From Verrucomicrobiota bacterium (lineage in GTDB: Bacteria > Verrucomicrobiota > Kiritimatiellia > CAIQIC01 > JAGNIJ01), in assembly GCA_022710725.1 (NCBI GenBank), contig JAKLGK010000009.1, positions 1 through 64,000 on the forward strand: a DNA stretch of 64,000 nucleotides, given 5' to 3'. The notes below the pieces were generated by a model that saw only the letters and a list, made by a program, of their open reading frames with translations, made no database searches and was not told the DNA's origin. This document shows positions 25,602 through 33,892 of this stretch, piece after piece (the stretch's first letter is position 1; each line of letters opens with the position of its first letter). The position numbers were made by a program, and so were the translations under genes.

Positions 25602-25949
25602 TGGTGTCTCCAATTGTTGCCGATTATGCACCCTTCACGATGGCTGTCCAGAAAAAAGCACGGCAACGTTAACTTTTTTCAGACGTTCTACCTTTAGAAA
25701 GCCTCTCTACGTTTCTGGATAAGAGATTACCCGCAGCCCCCATACGTGTCAATACTTATACATAAAAAAACGCTTCTTTGTAATTTGCTTATAATAAATA
25801 TGTTGCATTACTTTTTCATCGCCTTCCCGCCGCGTCTGCCGTTTTTTCCCGTCCACGACTGTGCTGTCGTCGGCTGAAGGCGGTTTATCCGCGGTCTGAA
25901 AGGAGGACTCCCGACCCCGGCGTCGATGGGCCGAAAACGCGCGCGCTAC
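25602..25949. other. 348-bp AT-rich intergenic region
   Basis: This gap lies between the start of the AFGVGW protein and the end of the NarL-type regulator gene. Bases 25,620-25,830 are much more AT-rich than the rest of the window and hold the promoter at 25,724-25,752 and runs such as CATAAAAAAAC and TTATAATAAATATG. No open frame with a ribosome site was found, and no clear terminator for the regulator gene. Confidence 0.6.
25724..25752 (-). promoter_or_regulatory. Promoter of the AFGVGW-repeat gene
   Basis: On the - strand a perfect TTGACA (25752-25747) is followed after 17 bases by TAATCT (25729-25724). The implied transcript start near 25,717 leaves a leader of about 115 bases. Confidence 0.45.
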
Positions 25950-26618
25950 CTACGCGGACTGGTCTTCGACCCATCGCACGGCTTCGCGGAGAAGTTGCGC
26001 CGCGTCTTCGCAACCGAGTTTGCGCTTGATGTGGGCGCGGTGCACTTCGACGGTGCGTTCGCTGATGGAATACTTTTCCGCGATGCGCCGCGTGGTCATT
26101 CCGCGGCCGAGGCACTCGAAGATTTCACGCTCGCGGTCGGTGAGGCTCTCGATGCCCGTCTCGGGCTTCGCCGCGCCGTCCTTGTGCAGGTAGTCCTGGA
26201 GCATGCGCGCGCGGGCCGCGTCGCTCAAGTAGGTCTCCCCTTTCAGCACGGCGTGCAAGGCGGCGAGCAGGCATTCGTCGCCCTGCTCCTTCATCACGTA
26301 GCCCTGGGCGCCGGCGCGCAGCGCCTTTTCGGCGTGGGTCGCCTCGTCGTGCATGGAGAGCACCAGCATCGGAAAGACGAGTCCGCGCCGGCGGGCCTCG
26401 CGGACGAAGTCCAGCCCGTTCTCGTCCTTGAGGGTGATGTCCACGATCGCGACGTCCGGCCGGAGCGAGTCCGCGGCGGCCAACGCCTCCGCCACGGTCC
26501 CGGCTTCGCCGCACACGGCAAGGTCGGGCTCGCCCGCCAGCAGCGCCGCCAGGCCGTGACGCACGACGGCATGGTCGTCCACGAGCAGGACTCGGAACAT
26601 GGGCCCGGAAGAATCCAT
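25950..26618 (-). CDS. NarL/LuxR-type response regulator
   Basis: 222 residues. The receiver domain (8-125) has the acidic pair in LLVDDHAVVR, the phospho-acceptor Asp60 in AIVDITLKDENG, and the lysine in GYVMKEQG. The C-terminal LuxR helix-turn-helix is clear: SLTDREREIFECLGRGMTTR followed by ISERTVEVHRAHIKRKLG. No histidine kinase gene is adjacent, so it is an orphan regulator in this window. A second possible start is at 26600. Neither start has a good ribosome site. Confidence 0.93.
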   Translation of the reverse strand: MDSSGPMFRVLLVDDHAVVRHGLAALLAGEPDLAVCGEAGTVAEALAAADSLRPDVAIVDITLKDENGLDFVREARRRGLVFPMLVLSMHDEATHAEKALRAGAQGYVMKEQGDECLLAALHAVLKGETYLSDAARARMLQDYLHKDGAAKPETGIESLTDREREIFECLGRGMTTRRIAEKYSISERTVEVHRAHIKRKLGCEDAAQLLREAVRWVEDQSA

Positions 26619-26693
26619 GTAGATAGATTAGCAGAACGGCGGGCGGGGCAAAAGCAGGGAATCGCGCGTCCCGGCAGAGTGTCCGGCGCCCGG

Positions 26694-29600
26694 TCAGGGG
26701 GCCAGGGCTGCCTGCACGGCCAGCCGCAGGCGGGCCAGGTGCGCGCCGGTCATCTTGAACGGATCCCCGATGTCCGGCTCGACCGCCGCGACGAAATCGG
26801 CGAGCTGCTCGCGGGTCCAGCCCATCTTGTCCTGGAGCAGCAGCAGGGTGTCGATATCCTGCTGCAGCCGCCGCACAGCCTTGAGGCGGAGCGAGGCCAG
26901 CGGTTCGGTCCGTCCGCACAGCCGGCCGGCGTGGATCAGCGCCTGCGCGACGCCGGCGGCGGGATCGTCGCCGGGCGCCGTGGTTTCGCGGATGGCCCAC
27001 CCGTCGGCGCCCTTGAGGAACGAGCGCAGGACCCCGGCGATCGTGGCCAGGGGCGTTTCGTTGAGCGGGATGAAGTCGTTCTGGGCCCAGAGCGTCGCGC
27101 CGGAGGATTGCGCCCGGCGGCGGAGCAACTCCCAGGCCGCGGTGTTGCGGTCGCTGACCGAGAGCAGACGGAAAAGATCCCAGCCGTAGCCCGCCAGCGC
27201 GGCGGCGTCGGGCACGGTGACGCGGAAGGCCACGGGCGGCGCGGCGGAGGGCGGGATCATCCGCGCGTACATCTCCAGCGCGAGGAAATCGTCGCGGCAC
27301 GCCGGCTGGCCGAGCGACCAGGGCGGCGGCTTGCCGCGGTAGGTATTGGTGGGCAGGTTGACCAGCCAGACGTGGAGGGCGGTGGCCGTCCAGCCGCGAT
27401 CCCGGAGGTGCGCGGTGTAGCGCGCCAGCGCGTTGGACCAGGCCTCGCGATAGGCGGGCGACAGGCACTCGCGAAGCTGCGCCGGCTCGCCCGAGAAAAT
27501 CGGCAGGCCGTCGGGCCGCGCAGTCAGCGCGTCGTCGCAGGTCAATCCCGCGGCCAGCGGCGTCGGCCAGCTCTCGAAGACGGGGAGCCAGAGATGGGAG
27601 AGCGGGAGCACGGGAAGGCTGGAGGTCGCGAACAGCCGGCCGGAGAGCAGCGGACCGAACTGGGCGTCCCAGGCGGACCAGGTCTGCGCGGCGGACCCCG
27701 TCGAGGCCAGGGCGGGACAGAGCCAGGGGGCCGCGGCGCCCTGGGTCAGGTATGGCCGCACGGCCAGCACGCCGCGGTGCTCGCGCGCCAGGGCATGGTA
27801 GCGGTTCTCGATCTCCAGCGCCTGCGGGCGCGAGGTCAACTCCTGGCCGTGGTGCTGCCGCGCCACGATCGGCGGGACCTGGAACTCGACGGCGAAGCGC
27901 GGCGCGGACGGCAGGACGACCGGGAGCACCCGGAGCAGCACCAGCACGTTCGCCGCGGGGTTCTTTCCGTCCGCCAGCAGCAGGCCGCCGCGGTACAGGC
28001 CCGGCGGCGTGTCCGCCGGCACGGGCAACTCGGCGAAGAGGGCAAAATGGGCCTGGTCGGGCATGCGCCCGGCCACGGACGACTTGGCCGGATCGAACCG
28101 CCCCTCCAACGGGACCAGTTGGTCCACGTGCCAGGCCAGCGGCGAGCGACGGGTGGGATAGTGCGTGAAGCCCGCCTCGTAGAACCGGAATCCGAGTCCG
28201 GCCGCCGGCCCGCCGGAGGTCTCGAACGGGGCGAACTGCACCGACAGCGCAGGGAATTCCGGCTTGAGCCGGCTGAACATCACCTGGAGGCCGACGGTCT
28301 CTCCCGCGGCGGCCTGGAGATGGATCGTGCGGCTTCCACGCTCCCACACGAATGACTCATCCCGGCCCACCCCGGCCAGGTCCGGCGGAGAATCCAGCAC
28401 GGTCCCGCTGGACGGGTCCAGCCCGTCCGTCTCGGCGAGCACGCGCAGGGCCACCGCCCCGCCGGCTATCTCAATGGAGCCGTCTTCGAAAGCCGCGGGG
28501 CTCTCGAACGCGGGGATCGCGAGAGCCGACGCCGTCCGGGCCAGGACCTGGGTCACGGGCCCGGCGGCCCCCGCCTCGTCCACCGCGCGCAGGAAAAAGG
28601 CGTACACGGTGTCCGGCTTGAGTCCTTCGATCACCATCTGTTCAGCCGAACCCGCCGGGGCGGGCCATGGGACGAGGTGCGGCGGCGCGGAGGTCGCCTT
28701 TTCAAACGTGGCCGGCGCGGGCACGAAGCGCACGTCATAGCTGAACGCGCGCCCGGAACTCCCGTCGTCCCCCGGCGCGGACCACCGCAGCACCATGCCG
28801 GCGGTCTTGAGGCGGCTCAAGGCCGCGTGGGCATGCGCGACGAACGCGGCGGGCGACGAGGGCGGGACAAAATCCAGCGGAGCGCCTTCGACCTCGATGA
28901 AGTGCGCCTCGTCCGGCATTTCCCGGCTGGCGACGGCGAACGCGCCGGCGAGCTGTCCTTTCTCGTCGCTGACGGCGAGGCTGTCCGCCAGGCCCGCGGC
29001 CATCGCCTGGAGCAGGATCGGATTGACCGGAACTTCGATCCATGGATTGTCGGCCGAGGGCGGCGCGAGCGGCCGGGCGACGGAAAAGAGGTAGCCGGGC
29101 TGGCCCCGGAGCAGGTGGGTAAACGGAGGCCGGTCCGCCCGCCATGGGTTGCGGTTGAAATGCGCCCACCGGAACGTCGCGCCGCCCGAGGGCGAATCCG
29201 ACAGCGTGTGCGAGCCTTCCTCCCACGGGGCGCGCACCAGGGTGAACCCGAGCGTATGGGGCTGGCCGCTCCGCACCCGCGCATGCCACGAGGCCCGCCG
29301 GATCGTCCAGCCACGGATCGCGGAGAGGTCATACCGGGCCAGGAAGAAGCTCTCGTTGCCCTTCACGGGCAGTTCGCCCAGGCGGCCGCCGTTCCGGTCG
29401 GGCGAGGTCCCCAGGTGGGCCTGGATACAGGTATCCGCCAGCGGCGCCAGCCGCGCGGTCTGCCAACCGGCGGCTGAATCCGGGATCGCGGGCGCCGGCG
29501 GGGCCGACAGCGCGCGCGGCAGCGCGCCGGTCTCCATTTCGAGGGGGATCTCCGCCGCGGCGGGCGGCGCGGATGTCGGGGCGGTCGGGAGCGCCGGCGC

Positions 29601-29867
29601 CGGTTTTGAAAAATCCATCTTCACGGTCGGGCGCGGCGCGCCGGGAGGAAGCGGCCGAACCGGCGATACGGCGGCCCTCTTGGCGCCGGAAATCACCCGG
29701 GCGCCGGGCGGCAACTGGTCCGGGGCAATGGCCGATGTCTCCCGGCCGTGGCGGGCGCGCTGCACCCCCTTCCAGAACAGCCACCCTACCACCACGATCG
29801 CGATCAGCACGGCAATGAAGATCACGATGTCGGAGGTCGAGGCCGTGCTTTTCTTGCGGGGGGACAT
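26694..29867 (-). CDS. Large membrane-anchored multidomain protein (DUF4091-like)
   Basis: 1,057 residues. A single N-terminal membrane helix (about 13-30; DIVIFIAVLIAIVVVGWLFW) leaves the rest outside. A Pro/Ala linker (50-150) precedes a beta-sandwich in the style of DNRLRE/CBM domains (ADTCIQAHLG...), a fibronectin type III domain (about 370-440; EGLKPDTVYAFFLRAVDEAG), another beta domain, and a C-terminal region with FALFAELPVPADTPPGLYRG and a TIM-barrel-like pattern as in DUF4091 putative glycoside hydrolases. Active-site residues could not be assigned. It is 98 bases downstream of the GspM-like gene on the same strand and may be part of that operon. No Shine-Dalgarno sequence. Confidence 0.5.
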   Translation of the reverse strand: MSPRKKSTASTSDIVIFIAVLIAIVVVGWLFWKGVQRARHGRETSAIAPDQLPPGARVISGAKRAAVSPVRPLPPGAPRPTVKMDFSKPAPALPTAPTSAPPAAAEIPLEMETGALPRALSAPPAPAIPDSAAGWQTARLAPLADTCIQAHLGTSPDRNGGRLGELPVKGNESFFLARYDLSAIRGWTIRRASWHARVRSGQPHTLGFTLVRAPWEEGSHTLSDSPSGGATFRWAHFNRNPWRADRPPFTHLLRGQPGYLFSVARPLAPPSADNPWIEVPVNPILLQAMAAGLADSLAVSDEKGQLAGAFAVASREMPDEAHFIEVEGAPLDFVPPSSPAAFVAHAHAALSRLKTAGMVLRWSAPGDDGSSGRAFSYDVRFVPAPATFEKATSAPPHLVPWPAPAGSAEQMVIEGLKPDTVYAFFLRAVDEAGAAGPVTQVLARTASALAIPAFESPAAFEDGSIEIAGGAVALRVLAETDGLDPSSGTVLDSPPDLAGVGRDESFVWERGSRTIHLQAAAGETVGLQVMFSRLKPEFPALSVQFAPFETSGGPAAGLGFRFYEAGFTHYPTRRSPLAWHVDQLVPLEGRFDPAKSSVAGRMPDQAHFALFAELPVPADTPPGLYRGGLLLADGKNPAANVLVLLRVLPVVLPSAPRFAVEFQVPPIVARQHHGQELTSRPQALEIENRYHALAREHRGVLAVRPYLTQGAAAPWLCPALASTGSAAQTWSAWDAQFGPLLSGRLFATSSLPVLPLSHLWLPVFESWPTPLAAGLTCDDALTARPDGLPIFSGEPAQLRECLSPAYREAWSNALARYTAHLRDRGWTATALHVWLVNLPTNTYRGKPPPWSLGQPACRDDFLALEMYARMIPPSAAPPVAFRVTVPDAAALAGYGWDLFRLLSVSDRNTAAWELLRRRAQSSGATLWAQNDFIPLNETPLATIAGVLRSFLKGADGWAIRETTAPGDDPAAGVAQALIHAGRLCGRTEPLASLRLKAVRRLQQDIDTLLLLQDKMGWTREQLADFVAAVEPDIGDPFKMTGAHLARLRLAVQAALAP

Positions 29868-29965
29868 GGAGGAGGGTTCAGGGGTCAGGGGTGGAAAAAA
29901 ACCTGGAAACTACGGCTCCATATTCGGCTTTCTGCATTCCGTTGTTCACAAACCTTCGCACTCTG

Positions 29966-30454
29966 TCATTTCTCCAGCGCCTGCACGCCCAGAACGACGC
30001 GGCCCTGCCCGGCGCCCTGCTCGGAGGCCTTGATCTGGCAGTCGGTCAACTGCCAGGGCGGACGGGTTCCGTCGCCGCGCAGTTCAAGAAGCAAGCGGCT
30101 GATATCCGCGAACGAGACCGGGTCGAGGCTGATTTCCGCGGCGCGGATCGTCCAGCCCGACGCCGCAGGCCGGTCCTCGCCGGTCTGCACGGCCGAAGGG
30201 AACCCGGGAAACAAGCGGCCGGCCAGCTCGCGCAGCGGCGCGGGCCGATGATCCGCCATGCCCTCGAAGAAAGCGACGGCCTGCTCCTCGCGGGCGCTGC
30301 CCGCCTGCAGCGAACGCATCTGCTCGAGATCGGCCAGCTTGGCGCGGATCTGCGCGGCGACCGGTTCCGTTTGCCACGCCGCGCGGGCCGCCAGCAGAAT
30401 ACCCAGCACAAACAGGCCCGCCGCCGCGCCGCGGATGACCGCTTCGCGCTTCAC
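29966..30454 (-). CDS. GspM/PilO-like inner-membrane protein
   Basis: 162 residues: a short cytoplasmic start, one membrane helix (about 8-26), a helical stalk (VAAQIRAKLADLEQMRSLQA) and a small alpha/beta domain. This layout is that of GspM (T2SS) or PilO (type IV pilus). Sequence similarity to either is too low to choose by eye. Its start overlaps the stop of the GspL-like gene (ATGA), which supports the pairing GspL-GspM. Confidence 0.6.
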   Translation of the reverse strand: MKREAVIRGAAAGLFVLGILLAARAAWQTEPVAAQIRAKLADLEQMRSLQAGSAREEQAVAFFEGMADHRPAPLRELAGRLFPGFPSAVQTGEDRPAASGWTIRAAEISLDPVSFADISRLLLELRGDGTRPPWQLTDCQIKASEQGAGQGRVVLGVQALEK

Positions 30455-31890
30455 GGGGCGTTGCCTCCCTTGAGGGTGAAGTGCACCTTCTCATCCAACC
30501 CGGCGTCCTGACGCTCGAGGACCACGCGCAGGCCGCGCGCGCGGAAAGGCCCGGCCAACTGCTCGCACCGGTCCCAGTCCGCGCCGGCGCCGCGGGCCGT
30601 GACGCTGTCCCCGCTGAACCCCAGCGAATCCAGCGTGAGCCCGGCGGCCCGGGCGGTCTGCAGGACTTCGAGCAGGAGTTCCGCCGCGGACGGCTCGAAG
30701 GCGTCGAGGAAAGGCCGGTAGAGGGCGGCCCGATCCTGCAAGGCCTGGCGGACGCTGCGCAGTTCCTGCCCATAGGGCAGGCGCAGCCCGGGCGCCAGCC
30801 GGCCGGCGAGGGATTCCAGCTCGGACTGGACCCCGTTCTTGCGGGCTTCGAGCACGGAGGGCCAGGCCAGGCCGAGTCCGCAGAGGACGAGGCCCGCGGC
30901 CGCTAGCGCCGCCGAGGCGCCCCGGGATCGACGGACGAGGTGGCGTTCCACGGTGGGATGGGCCAGGGATCCGATCCGGAAATTGCACGGCCACGCGCCT
31001 CCCCGCAGCGCGCGCGTCGCCAGGGCGCGCACGAGGAAGGACTCCGGCCGGGCATGGGAGTGGAACGCGAAGCTCCCGAGCGCCCCGAGATGGTGCTGCA
31101 GGTCCTCGGTCAGGGCGGCATCCGCCGCGCCCGGCCCGGTCCAGAGCCACTCGATGGACGACGAGGCCGCCTGCGCTTGGAGTATCTGGCGCACGCGGCC
31201 GATCACGCGCTGCACGGCGGGCTCCGCCGAGGCGTTCCCGGCCCCCTGCCACAAGGCCTCGACCGGGCGCAGGCTGTGCGCGCCGGCAAACCGGCTTTCC
31301 CCGGGCTCCCGGCCGTCCGTCTGGCCGAGGACGAGGGCGAGGTGATCGGGGTAGAGCGCGGCCACGACGCGCCAGCCCCCGCCCCGGGGCGGCTCCTCCC
31401 GGAGGCTCTGGCTCCACAGCGCCAGCCCCTCGTGATCGAGCACCACCGGCGAGATGCCGAGGGCCGCGAGCGATTCCAGGCGGCGCCGCAGATCCGACGT
31501 GCGGGCCGCCACCGCGAGGGCCTCGACCTCGCCCCGCCCGGAAGGCCGGATCCACGGGAAGAGATGCACGCACTCCTCGATGGAGAACGGGAGCTGGATG
31601 TCGAGCAGCGACGGCAGGACTCTTCGCGCCTTGGCTTCCGACGCCAGCGGCGCCTTGAGCCATCGCGTGAGGCTCTCGTGGATCGGCAGCGCGGCCGCCC
31701 AGACGCATCCGCCGCGCGCCTCCAGTTTGGCTACCTTCGCCTTGACCGGGGCGGGATCCTCCACCGCGAGATCGAGCACGGCCTCGTGACGCAACCCGCG
31801 CCGGGCGCACTCGGATCGGCCGACGCGGAGGCCGCCCGCAAAGAGATCCGCGGCCAGGCAGACGCGCGCAGGCAGGATCGGGCCGCTCAT
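30451..31890 (-). CDS. GspL/PilM-N-like protein
   Basis: 479 residues from the ATG at 31890 (GGGAGGGGAGA upstream). The N-terminal 310 residues have the actin-like arrangement of GspL or PilM (DIQLPFSIEECVHLF, ISPVVLDHEGLALW). One membrane helix (about 325-347) and a C-terminal ferredoxin-like domain follow, as in GspL; PilM-PilN fusions look the same. In T2SS and pilus machines this protein links the assembly ATPase to the membrane platform. It overlaps GspK-like and GspM-like genes by 4 bases on each side. No cognate ATPase is in the window. Confidence 0.72.
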   Translation of the reverse strand: MSGPILPARVCLAADLFAGGLRVGRSECARRGLRHEAVLDLAVEDPAPVKAKVAKLEARGGCVWAAALPIHESLTRWLKAPLASEAKARRVLPSLLDIQLPFSIEECVHLFPWIRPSGRGEVEALAVAARTSDLRRRLESLAALGISPVVLDHEGLALWSQSLREEPPRGGGWRVVAALYPDHLALVLGQTDGREPGESRFAGAHSLRPVEALWQGAGNASAEPAVQRVIGRVRQILQAQAASSSIEWLWTGPGAADAALTEDLQHHLGALGSFAFHSHARPESFLVRALATRALRGGAWPCNFRIGSLAHPTVERHLVRRSRGASAALAAAGLVLCGLGLAWPSVLEARKNGVQSELESLAGRLAPGLRLPYGQELRSVRQALQDRAALYRPFLDAFEPSAAELLLEVLQTARAAGLTLDSLGFSGDSVTARGAGADWDRCEQLAGPFRARGLRVVLERQDAGLDEKVHFTLKGGNAP

Positions 31891-33152
31891 CCCGTCTCCC
31901 CTCCCGGGCACCATTGCACGACTTCGATGCGCCCGTCCTTCAGCCGGCGCGCGATGACCCGAAGCCGGACGGCCTGGCCCTCCGCGTCCGCGCGCACATC
32001 CACCCTGAAGAAGTGACTCCGGACATCGAGATAGGGCGCCACGGCGGCCCGCGCATCCTTGTCCAGCATCACCAGGGCCGTTTCGACGGACCGCAAGGGC
32101 GCCCGGGCCCGCCGGGTCAGGATCAGGCGGACCATTTCGTCCCGCTGGATCCCGAGCACGCCCCGGAGCACATCCTCGCCCGCCGTGTTGAGATTGACGG
32201 GCACCGGGGCCTCGCGCGCGGCGGGGATGACGGTCACCTGGTCCACCAGGTCGGCCTGGAAAGCCCCGCGAAGCCCGTAGCGGGGTTTCCGGGCGAAGAG
32301 GTCGCGGGAGAATCCGCGCACGAGGAGCAGTTCGGGCCACGACAGGAGTATCCGGTTGGCGGCGGCGTAGGGCGGCTTGAGTTCCCGGTAGAACCCGGTT
32401 TCCCACGCCCCCTCGGCATTGTCGTCAAGCCAGTCTCCCAGGGCGTCGGCCTTGCCGACCGGCTCGAAATCGCCGCAGAGGGTCAGCAGGTCCATGACGA
32501 TTTCGGCGGCCGGCCGCCACGAGGGGCGGGCCGGGAGGGCGAGGTTGTTGAGGTCGAAGAAGCGGTTTTCGTCCTCCACCCAGGTCCAGGTCGTCAGGCC
32601 GGCGGGATCCATGACCTCCGAGGAGGCCGCCCACTCCTCGTTGGTCGAATCCACGGCCAGGTCGGGATCGTCGGCCAGGCGCTGGAGCGCCAGGCGGGCG
32701 GCGTCGGCGGCCGCCAGTTCCAGCCGGGTCCGGAGCAAGGCCTCCCGCTCGCGCCGCAGCGCCGCGCGCGAGGAAACCTGGGCCTCGATCACGAGCGCGG
32801 AGACGAGGGCGAGGACCAGCAGGACCAGGACGAGCGCCATGCCCTCCCGGCCCGCCCCCGGCCGCTTGTGCCGGAAATGGCGGTCGCGCACCGCTTCCAG
32901 GAGAATCCTCGCCAGGAGCGCGAAGCCTCCGATCCCCAGGTAGATCTCCGCCATGATCACCATGCGGCCGCGCGCCGACAGCCGGGCGATGAGCAGGCCG
33001 TAGAGCAGGAGGCCGGCGCCGATGACCAGGCTGATCAGTCCGATCATCAGGAGGACCAGCGTGATCTTCTTCAGACGCCGCCGGGTGGCGTGAAAACGAT
33101 GCACATCCGTCCCGGCATATGGATCCCTGGAGGCCATCTCGATCCCCGCCAT
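31887..33152 (-). CDS. GspK-like minor pseudopilin with two-helix N-terminal extension
   Basis: 421 residues if begun at the ATG 33152. Residues about 30-53 and 63-85 are two membrane helices not found in GspK. Then comes a prepilin-type segment, GREG-MALVLVLLVLALVSALVIEA, with the peptidase site after Gly104, and the GspK body with the helix-hairpin PVNLNTAGEDVLRGVL. GspK caps the pseudopilus tip. An in-frame GTG at 32891 (residue 88), preceded by GGAAG, would give a normal 17-residue leader. So either a fusion or two products. Overlaps gspL by 4 bases. Confidence 0.75.
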   Translation of the reverse strand: MAGIEMASRDPYAGTDVHRFHATRRRLKKITLVLLMIGLISLVIGAGLLLYGLLIARLSARGRMVIMAEIYLGIGGFALLARILLEAVRDRHFRHKRPGAGREGMALVLVLLVLALVSALVIEAQVSSRAALRREREALLRTRLELAAADAARLALQRLADDPDLAVDSTNEEWAASSEVMDPAGLTTWTWVEDENRFFDLNNLALPARPSWRPAAEIVMDLLTLCGDFEPVGKADALGDWLDDNAEGAWETGFYRELKPPYAAANRILLSWPELLLVRGFSRDLFARKPRYGLRGAFQADLVDQVTVIPAAREAPVPVNLNTAGEDVLRGVLGIQRDEMVRLILTRRARAPLRSVETALVMLDKDARAAVAPYLDVRSHFFRVDVRADAEGQAVRLRVIARRLKDGRIEVVQWCPGGETG

Positions 33153-33202
33153 GATGGAGAAAGCGCGGCTCCGGCGCCATGAAAAAAAAGAGCCGGCCGG
33201 AC

Positions 33203-33853
33203 TCAATAATACGCGTGGGCCGGGTCGCCGTTCGTGTAGCCGGCCGACTCCACCATCTGCGCGTGCCCGTCCAGGAACCCGGCCACGGAGACCCTCCGCG
33301 CGTCGTGCCAGCCGGTGCGCCGGTCGCGGAGGGGCCGGTCCAGGAGCAGCGGGGGCTCGAACACGATGATCTTGCGTTCGGGGAACGGAAAGCCGGTGAC
33401 CGGTTCATCCGCGGCCGCCGCGATGCCGTCCACGCTCTTCACGGGATAGAGATAGCTGGAGCCGACGGCATCGAAGACGCTATCGACGCCGAGCACCGCG
33501 TCCCCCCGGTCCGCCGGGCACCGGAACACTTCCGGATCGGGCAGGACCTGGTGCAGGGGGCGTTCCTCGGCGAGGGCGCGTCCGCCCAGGGCCGCCTGCC
33601 GTCCCGTCTTTCCGCCCAGGCTACCGAAGTCCGTTGCGTACGGAAGCTTCCGGGGCATCTCGCCCGAGGCGACCACGAGGAGGCCCTGCGCGACCTGCCG
33701 GACGTTTCCCATGCAGCGCAGCTGGCGGGCCCGCGCCCTCGAGCGGGAGAGGGCCGGCACGAGCAGCGCGGCCAGGATCCCCGCGATGGCCACCAGGACG
33801 AGCAACTCGGTCAGGGAAAACGCGCCGCGCGAACGCTGGAACGGGTTGGACAT
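33203..33853 (-). CDS. Prepilin-type (pseudopilin) protein
   Basis: 216 residues with the type IV prepilin N-terminus RGAFSLTELLVLVAIAGILA, an Ala lying between the usual Gly and Phe as is common in PVC bacteria. Arg/Cys-containing RSRARARQLRCMGNVRQVAQ follows, like the 'ka...C..Nlrq' pattern of DUF1559-related and xcpT/GspG-like proteins. The C-terminal FLDGHAQMVE resembles the 'f.DGHve' end of such proteins. Probably a minor pilin or pseudopilin. Two genes upstream is the polysaccharide export operon; 50 bases downstream is the GspK-like gene. Confidence 0.82.
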   Translation of the reverse strand: MSNPFQRSRGAFSLTELLVLVAIAGILAALLVPALSRSRARARQLRCMGNVRQVAQGLLVVASGEMPRKLPYATDFGSLGGKTGRQAALGGRALAEERPLHQVLPDPEVFRCPADRGDAVLGVDSVFDAVGSSYLYPVKSVDGIAAAADEPVTGFPFPERKIIVFEPPLLLDRPLRDRRTGWHDARRVSVAGFLDGHAQMVESAGYTNGDPAHAYY

Positions 33854-33892
33854 GGGGCAATATAGGATCGCGCCGGCCGATCCGCAAGGGCG

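Noticed and set aside
29868..29965. Terminator between the GspM-like and large anchored protein genes
   Set aside because: A T-run (GTTTTTTT on the - strand) is present, but no stable stem precedes it; only a GGGTTCAGGGGTCAGGGGT-type short repeat was seen.
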